Part shown: one piece after another, positions 1-6,510 of the stretch | Layout of the letters: each line of letters starts with the position of its first letter | How positions within the stretch are numbered: position 1 is the first letter of the stretch | Assembly: GCF_010500815.1 (NCBI RefSeq) | Contig: NZ_JAAAMG010000016.1 | Span: 60,732-124,731, forward strand | Direction of reading: 5' to 3' | Length of the DNA stretch: 64,000 bases | From: Jiella pacifica | GTDB taxonomy: Bacteria > Pseudomonadota > Alphaproteobacteria > Rhizobiales > Rhizobiaceae | Translations under genes and position numbers: made by a program | The notes under the pieces: model-generated | The model's database searches: none | The model's input: only the letters and a program-made list of their open reading frames with translations | What the model was told of the DNA's origin: nothing

Positions 1-117
1 GCGCTGTGCATGCAGGCTGTTGAACTCCTGCTCCAGCCCTTCCTCGGAGGATTTCCGGGTGTAGACCGCACAGCGCAGCTTGCGGACGACCTTCGATTTT
101 TCCGGCGGCTTCGTCAT
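1..117 (-). CDS. Site-specific serine recombinase (integrase), N-terminal fragment
   Basis: Only the first 39 codons are inside the window; the gene runs off the left edge. The translation contains RCAVYTRKSSEEGLEQEFNS, the typical start of the resolvase catalytic domain: the beta-strand AVYTRKS carries the nucleophilic Ser and is followed by the Gln/Glu-rich helix of large serine recombinases. These enzymes join phage attP to host attB by a covalent phosphoserine mechanism. The start ATG (117-115) overlaps the stop of the DUF2924 gene by four bases, so the two are translationally coupled, an arrangement common in alphaproteobacterial prophages. It is probably the integrase of this prophage. 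Confidence 0.88.
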   Translation of the reverse strand, partial: MTKPPEKSKVVRKLRCAVYTRKSSEEGLEQEFNSLHAQR

Positions 118-569
118 GTCCGCCCCCTGTGGTTCTTCAGGCCAAAGAAGGTCCATCCGTTCCAGCGCGTGCCGGTGATGGCGCGGGCGATGGCGGACAG
201 CGACTTGTAGGGCCGCCCCTGCCACTCGAAGCCATCGGCGGTGACTGTGACGATCTGCTCGACACCCTGCCACTCGCGCAGCAGCCGTGTGCCGGTGATC
301 GGGCGGTCGCGATCGGCGCGGATACCGCGCTTCTTCCGGTCGCCGCCGTCGAGTTCCTCGCCCAGCCGTTCAAGCCGCCGGATCGTCTCGGGTTTCAGCC
401 CGCCATAGGCGAGTTCTTGGATGCGATACGCGATGCGGCTTTCGAGATAGCGGCGATTGAAGGGCGGCGGCTCGCTATCGAACAGGTCGCGCCACTGTTG
501 CTTCAAGTCGGGCGTCGGCGTGGTCTTGAGCGCGGCCAGGCGCACGGGGATGGGATCGGGCTTGTTCAT
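114..569 (-). CDS. DUF2924 family protein
   Basis: About 151 residues starting MNKPDPIPVRLAALK. It has the family hallmarks of a WRDLFDSEPPPFNRRYLESR helix, the basic segment RIAYRIQELAYGG and the C-terminal motif WQGRPYKSLSAIARAITGT. DUF2924 proteins are nearly always encoded beside serine recombinases of phages and islands, and this gene overlaps the recombinase by ATGA. The exact role is unknown; an accessory DNA-binding or recombination-directionality function is only a guess. I chose the ATG at 569 because a GGAG lies just upstream and because it overlaps the stop of the preceding small gene; an upstream ATG at 629 has no such support. Confidence 0.85.
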   Translation of the reverse strand: MNKPDPIPVRLAALKTTPTPDLKQQWRDLFDSEPPPFNRRYLESRIAYRIQELAYGGLKPETIRRLERLGEELDGGDRKKRGIRADRDRPITGTRLLREWQGVEQIVTVTADGFEWQGRPYKSLSAIARAITGTRWNGWTFFGLKNHRGRT

Positions 570-769
570 GCATTTCTCCGGTGAGTTGGAGTTGCATGAC
601 GGCATTGGTCGGGCGGATAGTGTAGGCAACGTTCTCCAGTATCGTCAGATACTTCGCCCTTCTCCCGCATGCGCAACCGAACCAGCCCGAGCGCCAGCAG
701 GCCGCACAGCTCAGTGCGGCGTTCTGCGGGCGTCATCTGGTCGGGCGGCAGCGGATTGGGGCGTTTCAT
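566..769 (-). CDS. Small conserved hypothetical protein upstream of DUF2924
   Basis: A 67-residue protein beginning MKRPNPLPPDQMTPAERR with a helical segment LCGLLALGLVRLRMR, ending in a polar Cys/His-containing tail. Its stop overlaps the start of the DUF2924 gene (ATGA), giving a three-gene coupled operon with the recombinase. Similar short proteins with the PAERR...GLVRLR pattern precede DUF2924 in other alphaproteobacterial prophages, from memory of the family. No function can be assigned; it may act as a small regulator of the integration module. Confidence 0.7.
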   Translation of the reverse strand: MKRPNPLPPDQMTPAERRTELCGLLALGLVRLRMREKGEVSDDTGERCLHYPPDQCRHATPTHRRNA

Positions 770-963
770 GCGGGGCGGGTCCGGGCTGCAGGGGCTTCAT
801 CCGTAAAAAGCCACCTGCCGCGCGGGATCGGGACAGCGCTCCAGAAACGATCATGATGGATACCACTGCCGCTTCAGGTTGCGCTTCGGTCTTGTTTTGT
901 TCGGTTGAATCGTCAGACTGGCGTTCCGCAAAGTCTAGTGAGGGCAGCAAGTAGGAGGGCCAG

Positions 964-3138
964 GTGGCTAGGTCATTGTTTCGCGGGGCGCCGGAGCTTT
1001 CGCGCCTGTTTATTGAATCTCCAATCCAATTGATCAGCGAATTTCTTTCGCACTCGCAGTTTTCGGTATTCCTAAGCGATGCAATGGCCGCTGTGCCCGC
1101 CGATGCTGAAGATCAGATCCGCACCGAAAGAATGGCGGAAGCTCTGAAGGCTCTGAAGAGTGACAGAATTAACCTGATCGAGATCGAGGCCCGTCGCGTC
1201 ATGCTGATGACCGACACGACGCCTGATGCGATGCTCCGTCGGCTCGCCGAAGACCCGCGCTTCGCTGCGAAGGAAGGGTTGAAGGGGCAGCGCGACGCGG
1301 TCGCCAGAAGCCTTTGGGCTTACCTCCATGCCATAGCACTGTTCGAAGCCGCTGAGCGTGCGATGCAGGTGCGGGTCTACCGCGAGCATGGAACGCTATA
1401 CGAGGCGTGGTCGATAGATGCCTCAATTCCCCTAGCGGCAGCGGGTGTCGACCATGATGCGCTCTCGAAAGAGATCGCCGAGCGCCTGCAGCATGACGAT
1501 GGCTGTAAAGTGGAGGCTGTCGACCTACCCGCCGAAAACGGTGAGAGTCAGGACGTCTTGCTGGCTGTGACCTTCTTCGGCGCCTATGCGAGCCAGAAAA
1601 CCGTCCAGCCGGACAAGTCGACGAAGCTGCTCTATTTCCGCCCACCTGATGAGATGCTGCTGGTCTATTCGCATGCCCGGCGACGGATCGAGGTGTGTTC
1701 GCGCGACAGGGTGGAACGCAAGATCGTCGCCAATCTGTTCGCCGCAGATACTCTGAAGCACGACATTTCGAACAAGCCCCTGACCCAGAAGACTTACAAC
1801 CTCTCTCGCTTCCGAAACTCGCTCAAGCTGCCGATACCCGATGAAGAAGCGCATCGGGTCAAGAAGGCAGGCATCATCGAAGTTCAGGTCGCGCTGGGCG
1901 ACTGGTCTCGGAAGGTGACCCTCAGTGTCGCGCCGGAGGACGACATCGACGCGATCGCGAGGAGCGTCTTCGGGGCGATCATCCCGAAAGCGGGCGGCGG
2001 CTATGTCACGAAGGTCCGCTTCCGGATCGAGCATGTGGACGGGCGCGGGCGAAAAGGTGTCCTTCAGTTCGACGTCTTCGGAAGGAACAAGTCGAACATC
2101 CAGAGCGAACGGGACCCCGCCAAGCGAGAGCTGGGCTACGATCTCCTCGAAGCCTGGGGTGTGCTTGAACGCATAGGCGACCTTTCGAAGCCGCAGCGCA
2201 AGGAGAAGCTTCCGCAGCTGTTGACGCTCTACGACCTCGCTTCCGAGAAGGCGTCCGGCCAGAACCTCGATGAACTTGGTGTTGCCGCCGACGAGTTGAC
2301 CGGCGCCGGTTTCCTGACACGCAAGGGATGGTCGGATGTCATCCTGTTCGAGGACGATGAGCTTGGTGAAGTCGTTCACAACGTCGAGCGGGACGGCACG
2401 AGCGACGAGGCCACGCTGACGCTGGTCGAAGGCGGAACGGGGTCGACGGTCCCGGCAGAGGATGTCTCCGAGTACGAGATCCGTTTCGATTACCTGCGAG
2501 ATGCGCTGCGTGACTTGCTCAAGCCGATGGGCCTGAAAGGTCGCGTGCGGGAACTCGCCGATCATCTCCATCAGTTGGGTGTCGCGACCATCGGCCTGGC
2601 CGAGGCGCCGATCTACCTCGCACGGGCGACATCGGTCGACAAAGTGCTTGATGCGTCCGACCGCCTCGCCCGGGGCGAAGGCAACCGAATTCGCGGGATC
2701 GTCTTCGTGCCACAGGACGTGCGGTTTCCCTATTTCGGTTGCCATGTCGTCCTGAGCCTCAGAGATCATGTCGATGCCGATACCGGCATGATCGACGCGG
2801 ATGCGGTCCGCTCCTCCTATGAGGCTGCGATCGATCCGGCTGCGCGCGGAGCCGCTGTGCACTTCCGCAGGCAAGACGATGGCGCCGCTCAGATCACCGT
2901 TCCCGGTCAGGATCCGTGGATCGTCACTGGCGCGAAAAAAGTGAAGCTGTTCGAGCGTCTCTACATGGCTCACCGTGATCGGGAAGGCGGTGTGAAGCTC
3001 GCGGTTTTGAAGACGTACGCCGGGTTTTCTCAGCTGCCTCAGTTGTTTGGCGATGAATGGGATGAGGTGAACAACCGGTACCTGTATTCGCCCCGGCATG
3101 GCCACTGGGCCCTTTGCGAGGAACCCATCTCCGTTTGA
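964..3138 (+). CDS. Large orphan protein, unknown function (724 aa)
   Basis: A long open frame of 724 residues with no family I recognise. It begins with GTG at 964 behind a strong AGGAGGG (953-959), with a short spacing of four bases; the first ATG is at residue 41. The N-terminal third is helical and charged, the middle holds beta-rich stretches (for example GVLQFDVFGRNKS), and the C-terminus ends with an aromatic patch YLYSPRHGHWAL. I see no signal peptide, membrane segment, P-loop, nuclease or zinc motif. Base composition and codon use are visibly less GC-rich than the phage genes around it, which suggests recent acquisition. Its place between the integration genes and early operon is where accessory or defence cargo often sits, but function is unknown. 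Confidence 0.75.
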   Translation: MARSLFRGAPELSRLFIESPIQLISEFLSHSQFSVFLSDAMAAVPADAEDQIRTERMAEALKALKSDRINLIEIEARRVMLMTDTTPDAMLRRLAEDPRFAAKEGLKGQRDAVARSLWAYLHAIALFEAAERAMQVRVYREHGTLYEAWSIDASIPLAAAGVDHDALSKEIAERLQHDDGCKVEAVDLPAENGESQDVLLAVTFFGAYASQKTVQPDKSTKLLYFRPPDEMLLVYSHARRRIEVCSRDRVERKIVANLFAADTLKHDISNKPLTQKTYNLSRFRNSLKLPIPDEEAHRVKKAGIIEVQVALGDWSRKVTLSVAPEDDIDAIARSVFGAIIPKAGGGYVTKVRFRIEHVDGRGRKGVLQFDVFGRNKSNIQSERDPAKRELGYDLLEAWGVLERIGDLSKPQRKEKLPQLLTLYDLASEKASGQNLDELGVAADELTGAGFLTRKGWSDVILFEDDELGEVVHNVERDGTSDEATLTLVEGGTGSTVPAEDVSEYEIRFDYLRDALRDLLKPMGLKGRVRELADHLHQLGVATIGLAEAPIYLARATSVDKVLDASDRLARGEGNRIRGIVFVPQDVRFPYFGCHVVLSLRDHVDADTGMIDADAVRSSYEAAIDPAARGAAVHFRRQDDGAAQITVPGQDPWIVTGAKKVKLFERLYMAHRDREGGVKLAVLKTYAGFSQLPQLFGDEWDEVNNRYLYSPRHGHWALCEEPISV

Positions 3139-3183
3139 TCTCCGTTTGGGGGGTCTGACCATCTCCGATTCGGGCCGTCACTA

Positions 3184-3213
3184 GGGGTGCTCACTCAGTC
3201 AGAGGAGCACCCC
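3184..3213 (+). promoter_or_regulatory. Hairpin sequestering the RBS of the Com-like gene
   Basis: GGGGTGCTC (3184-3192) pairs perfectly with GAGCACCCC (3205-3213) around a 12-base loop. The 3' arm and loop contain the GAGGAG ribosome binding site, and the ATG at 3215 follows one base after the stem. The RNA hairpin should therefore block initiation unless opened. Confidence 0.6.
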
Positions 3214-3214
3214 G

Positions 3215-3460
3215 ATGCCGACTCCCTTCCCCTCGCGCCAGGCGGCCCAGACGAGCTGGTCCGGCGCCGCGAACACCAAGCTCACCACCTCCAATGCGGA
3301 ATGGCGCTGCACGCGCTGTGACAAGCTGCTCGGCGTCAGCCGGGACGGCCGCATGCACCTGCGCTTCGCGCGGGGGCACGAGTATCTCGTGGGCTTCCCG
3401 GTTCAGGCGACCTGCCGGGGCTGCGGCACGCTGAACCACGCGACCGCACCCGCGCGCTGA
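3215..3460 (+). CDS. Com-like zinc ribbon protein
   Basis: An 81-residue basic protein with two CxxC pairs (RCTRCDKLL and TCRGCGTLN) separated by about 33 residues, the spacing of a small zinc ribbon. The layout resembles phage Mu Com, an mRNA-binding zinc-finger protein that activates translation of mom by melting a stem that hides its start. Here the gene's own start is hidden in a 9-bp hairpin, so auto- or cross-regulation at the RNA level is a reasonable guess. No mom-like gene is adjacent; the next gene is a sigma-like protein. The family resemblance is by motif only. Confidence 0.65.
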   Translation: MPTPFPSRQAAQTSWSGAANTKLTTSNAEWRCTRCDKLLGVSRDGRMHLRFARGHEYLVGFPVQATCRGCGTLNHATAPAR

Positions 3461-3531
3461 CGCGCGCATCCACCCAACCCCCTGAAATCGCAGAGACGCG
3501 CGACGTCCTGACCTGGCCACGAGAAGGCGCC

Positions 3532-3558
3532 GGACGCCTGGCCGCAAGGCAGGCGTCC
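3532..3558 (+). promoter_or_regulatory. Perfect 9-bp hairpin directly before the sigma-like gene
   Basis: GGACGCCTG (3532-3540) pairs with CAGGCGTCC (3550-3558) around GCCGCAAGG. No T-tract follows. The ATG at 3560 comes one base after the stem, the same geometry as at the Com-like gene, so it may be a translational operator rather than a terminator. Confidence 0.45.
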
Positions 3559-3559
3559 G

Positions 3560-4270
3560 ATGTCCTTCGCGTGGCACGAGATCCGTGATCACCTCATGCA
3601 TTCATCCTCCAACCTTCACTTTCAGCGCAGTTTCGACGCCATCCGGCGTGCGCAGGCCGCCCTCGCGCCGTTCCGCGATCCGGCGGCCCTGCTGGACGGG
3701 CTGCACCGCACGCCCGGCGATCAGGGCCAGAAGAACGTGATCCTCTCCGCGCTCGTCAGGGCGGCGCAGGGCGACGGGCCCGCGTCCGACTGCGCTCTGA
3801 CGCTGCTGTTGCTGGCACTCTGGCCCGGCCTCGACGCCATCCGCCGCCGGTCGATCTGGCGCAGGATCGGCACCGCCGACGAGATCGCGTCCGACGTGCT
3901 GGCGCGCACCACCGAGGCGGTCCGCGGCCTCGACCTCGGGCGCGTCAACTGGATCGCGGCCACGGTGCTTCGGAACGTCGAGCGCGACATGATCCGCGTG
4001 CGCCAGCGCGACACGGCGCGCGAACATCTCGCCAGCAGCGCCGATCCCGATGAAGTGGCGGACAGCGGCGACAGCGGGATCGGCGCGGCCGGATACGCGC
4101 GGCTCAACGGCGCCGTGCGGAAGCTGCTCGGCGACGACGCCCTGCTGGTGATCCGCGTGGCGATCGAGGGCTTCTCCCAGGCCGAGGTCGCCGTCGAACT
4201 GGGCCTGACCGAGGCCGCCGCCCGCAAGCGGTACCAGCGCGCGATGCGCCGGCTGCACGCCGCCCTCTAG
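3560..4270 (+). CDS. Phage sigma-70-like protein with region-4 HTH
   Basis: A 236-residue protein whose C-terminal third looks like sigma region 4: VIRVAIEGFSQAEVAVELG, then LTEAAARKRYQRAMRRLHA, the recognition helix and amphipathic end seen in ECF-type factors. The middle segment (TADEIASDVLARTTEAVRG) could correspond to region 2. It is probably an early phage transcription regulator that directs polymerase to phage promoters. Two starts are possible: ATG 3560, one base behind a perfect hairpin, and ATG 3596 (MHSSSNLHF), which gives a protein closer to the length I expect for this family. Neither has a strong Shine-Dalgarno. Confidence 0.7.
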   Translation: MSFAWHEIRDHLMHSSSNLHFQRSFDAIRRAQAALAPFRDPAALLDGLHRTPGDQGQKNVILSALVRAAQGDGPASDCALTLLLLALWPGLDAIRRRSIWRRIGTADEIASDVLARTTEAVRGLDLGRVNWIAATVLRNVERDMIRVRQRDTAREHLASSADPDEVADSGDSGIGAAGYARLNGAVRKLLGDDALLVIRVAIEGFSQAEVAVELGLTEAAARKRYQRAMRRLHAAL

Positions 4271-4287
4271 GAAATCCCCTGAACGGA

Positions 4288-4366
4288 TGTCCCGATCCGG
4301 TCCCGCCATTGGCTTTTCCCATTCGAGCGCCCCGAGCGCCTTCCCTCCAACCGAAAGCAGACACGC
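4288..4366 (+). repeat. Duplicated leader, copy A
   Basis: Copy A of a leader also found at 5792-5872. Both begin TGTCCCGATCCGGTC, then seven variable bases, then TGGCTTTTCCC, and both end with a shared CCTCCAAC-GAAAG block just before the ATG of the next gene. This copy precedes the gene at 4367. Confidence 0.6.
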
Positions 4367-4561
4367 ATGAACCGCACTGCCGATCTGTCGCTCGAGGATT
4401 TCAGGCGTCTTCCGGGGCTCTATCGCCGCTGGGAGCTGACCGAGGTCTGCGAGCCCAACCGCAACTATCAGATCGAGGACGCCGGCATGCACGCCGACGG
4501 GACGCCGCTGCTGGCGATCTACGTCGCCGAGCCCGCGCCCGACGTCCGCGAGGCCGCGTGA
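4367..4561 (+). CDS. Small hypothetical protein (64 aa)
   Basis: A 64-residue acidic protein (MNRTADLSLEDFRRLPGLYR) with no family I recognise. It lies behind a leader repeated upstream of the ssDNA-binding candidate at 5873, so the two may be co-regulated. Its stop TGA overlaps an ATG at 4561 (TGATG), tying it into the early operon. It has no membrane segment or cysteine motif. It is likely a real early phage gene because of its coupling and codon use. Confidence 0.55.
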   Translation: MNRTADLSLEDFRRLPGLYRRWELTEVCEPNRNYQIEDAGMHADGTPLLAIYVAEPAPDVREAA

Positions 4562-4599
4562 TGCGCCTCCTCGATCACATCATCTCACGGAGAACCGCC

Positions 4600-4896
4600 A
4601 TGCCGGACCAGCCGGACGACATCACCCGTCTTCGCAAGGCGAGCTACGCGCTCGAAGACCTCCCCGAAACCATCGCCTTCCCGCAGCGCGCGGGTGACGA
4701 GCCGCGCGAGCCGCTACCGGTCGTCGAGGCGACCGTCGACGAGATCGCCTTCGCGATCGTGGAGGCGGAGCGCGAGAGCTCGGCCGCCTACCGCCGCGCC
4801 GATGCGCTGAAGCGGCTCTACAAGCTCGCCCGCGAGGCGGGGTGCATCGGCGCAGATCGCGCCGCCACGGCGGTGATGAAGAAGGAGGGCCAGTGA
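4600..4896 (+). CDS. Small early phage protein (98 aa)
   Basis: A 98-residue, largely helical protein starting MPDQPDDITRLRKASYALED and ending in a basic tail AVMKKEGQ. The ATG at 4600 is preceded by ACGGAGA, a good binding site; an in-frame ATG at 4561 overlaps the previous stop and is the alternative start. The final TGA overlaps the ATG of the ATPase gene (ATG at 4896). No known domain is visible. Its position immediately upstream of a RecA-like ATPase suggests an accessory role in early DNA metabolism. Confidence 0.6.
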   Translation: MPDQPDDITRLRKASYALEDLPETIAFPQRAGDEPREPLPVVEATVDEIAFAIVEAERESSAAYRRADALKRLYKLAREAGCIGADRAATAVMKKEGQ

Positions 4897-5771
4897 TGGC
4901 CCTTCCCATCATCGGCGCCGACGAACGGCTCGCGCAGCGCAAGGGCATCAAGGGCGTCATCTTCGGCCGGTCCGGCATCGGCAAGACCAGCCTGCTCTGG
5001 ACGCTGAACGCCTCGACCACGCTCTTCCTCGATCTCGAGGCTGGCGACCTGGCTGTCGAGGGGCTGGAGATCGACACGCTCCGGCCCCGCACCTGGAAGG
5101 AATGCCGCGACTTCGCGGTGTTCATCGGCGGGCCGAACCCGGCGCTGCGCGAGGACCAGCCCTACAGCCAGGCGCATTTCGACGAGGTCTGCGGGCGCTA
5201 CGGCGATCCGGCGGTGATCGAGAAGTACGAGACGGTTTTCATCGATTCGATCACCGTGGCCGGGCGGCTCTGCTTCCAGTGGTGTCGCGGCCAGCCCGAG
5301 GCTTTCTCGGAGAAGACCGGCAAGCCCGACATCCGCGGCGCCTACGGGCTGCACGGCCGCGAGATGATCGGGTGGCTGACCCATCTGCAGCACACGCGCG
5401 GCAAGCATGTCTGGTTCGTGGGCATCCTCGACGAGCGGCTCGACGACTTCAATCGCAAGGTCTTCCAGCCGCAGATCGATGGCTCGAAGACCGGGCTCGA
5501 ACTGCCGGGCATCGTCGATCAGGTCATCACCATGGCCGACATCCCGGACCCGGGCGGCCAGCCGCAGCGCGCCTTCGTCTGCCAGACGCTGAACCCTTGG
5601 GGCTATCCGGCCAAGGACCGCTCGGGCCGTCTCGACATGGTCGAGGCCCCGCATCTCGGCCGGCTGATGGAGAAGATCCAGCGCCCCGCGGCGCCTGCCT
5701 CCGAACGCCTGACCTGGCCGCCGGTGACGCCCGCCGATCCCGCGCCCGCGCAGGAGCCCGGCCATGGCTGA
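4896..5771 (+). CDS. RecA-like phage ATPase (AAA_24 / Sak4-type)
   Basis: A 291-residue nucleotide-binding protein. The Walker A motif GRSGIGKT is at residues 24-31 and a Walker B-like strand ends in VFIDSITV near residue 120, a RecA-fold layout typical of the AAA_24 group, which includes Sak4-type single-strand annealing and recombination ATPases of phages. The start ATG follows AAGGAGGG and overlaps the previous stop by one base. The next genes encode a putative ssDNA-binding protein, a helicase and a Cas4-like nuclease, which fits a phage recombination module. The C-terminal tail is Pro/Ala-rich and likely disordered. Confidence 0.8.
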   Translation: MALPIIGADERLAQRKGIKGVIFGRSGIGKTSLLWTLNASTTLFLDLEAGDLAVEGLEIDTLRPRTWKECRDFAVFIGGPNPALREDQPYSQAHFDEVCGRYGDPAVIEKYETVFIDSITVAGRLCFQWCRGQPEAFSEKTGKPDIRGAYGLHGREMIGWLTHLQHTRGKHVWFVGILDERLDDFNRKVFQPQIDGSKTGLELPGIVDQVITMADIPDPGGQPQRAFVCQTLNPWGYPAKDRSGRLDMVEAPHLGRLMEKIQRPAAPASERLTWPPVTPADPAPAQEPGHG

Positions 5772-5791
5772 GCGCCTCTCGCCACGCCCGG

Positions 5792-5872
5792 TGTCCCGAT
5801 CCGGTCGCCGGGGTGGCTTTTCCCTTCTGACGCCGCTGCGCGTCCCATCCTCCAACTGAAAGGAGCCGCGCA
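5792..5872 (+). repeat. Duplicated leader, copy B
   Basis: Copy B of the leader at 4288-4366, directly upstream of the ssDNA-binding candidate at 5873. The first 33 bases align without gaps to copy A except for the seven central bases; the ATG-proximal CCTCCAACTGAAAGGAG block holds the ribosome binding site. Confidence 0.6.
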
Positions 5873-6496
5873 ATGTCCGGACCCTGGAACGACTTCAACT
5901 CCGCCCAATCGAACACCAACGTCATCCCGAAAGGCACGCTCGCCAAGGTGCGGCTCACCCTGCGCCCGGGCGGCTTCGACGACCCCTCGCAGGGCTGGAC
6001 CGGTGGCTGGGCGCGCCGCGCCGCCACCGGCGCCGTCTATCTCGACGCCGAATACACGGTGCTGGAAGGGCCCTATGCCCGCCGCAAGGTCTGGTCGCTG
6101 ATCGGCCTCTACAGCCCCAAGGGTCCGGACTGGGCCAACATGGGGCGCGGCCTGATCCGCGGCATCCTCAACTCGGCGCGCGGCGTGTCGGACAAGGACA
6201 ACTCGCCCGAGGCGCAGGCCCGCCGCCGCATCAACGGCTTCGGTGATCTCGACGGCGTCGAGTTCGTCGCCCGCATCGACATCGGCACCGACACCAACGG
6301 CGAGGACAAGAACGAGATCCGCGCTGCCGTCACGCCCGATCACCGCGACTACGCAGCGCTGATGGGCGCGGTCGCGCCGCAGTTCACCGCCGCCCCGGCC
6401 CAAGGCCATTCCCCGCAGCAGCCCTCCACGGCCACCCAGCCCAGCCAGCCCGCGTCCGCCCCCGGTGCCGCCGGTCGGCCGAGCTGGGCGCAGTAA
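5873..6496 (+). CDS. Putative phage ssDNA-binding protein (OB-fold-like)
   Basis: A 207-residue protein with a compact N-terminal beta-rich domain (about residues 1-150) and a long Gln/Pro/Ala/Ser tail ending GRPSWAQ, the general architecture of phage single-strand-binding proteins. The sequence is not close to bacterial SSB; it more resembles DUF669-like phage proteins that sit beside Sak4 ATPases. A good AAAGGAG precedes the ATG. It lies between the RecA-like ATPase and the helicase. Function is inferred from shape and neighbours. Confidence 0.6.
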   Translation: MSGPWNDFNSAQSNTNVIPKGTLAKVRLTLRPGGFDDPSQGWTGGWARRAATGAVYLDAEYTVLEGPYARRKVWSLIGLYSPKGPDWANMGRGLIRGILNSARGVSDKDNSPEAQARRRINGFGDLDGVEFVARIDIGTDTNGEDKNEIRAAVTPDHRDYAALMGAVAPQFTAAPAQGHSPQQPSTATQPSQPASAPGAAGRPSWAQ

Positions 6497-6510
6497 AGGG
6501 GAGATCGGCC

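Noticed and set aside
711..950. Minus-strand frame of 79 codons upstream of the small conserved gene
   Set aside because: It has no ribosome binding site, a low-complexity translation and runs through a probable promoter gap; the neighbouring genes explain the region.
1525..3162. Long minus-strand frame of 545 codons opposite the orphan gene
   Set aside because: It is the complement of a coding strand with GC-rich third positions; the plus-strand frame has a good RBS and ordinary protein composition, while this one is rich in Arg/His with no domain.
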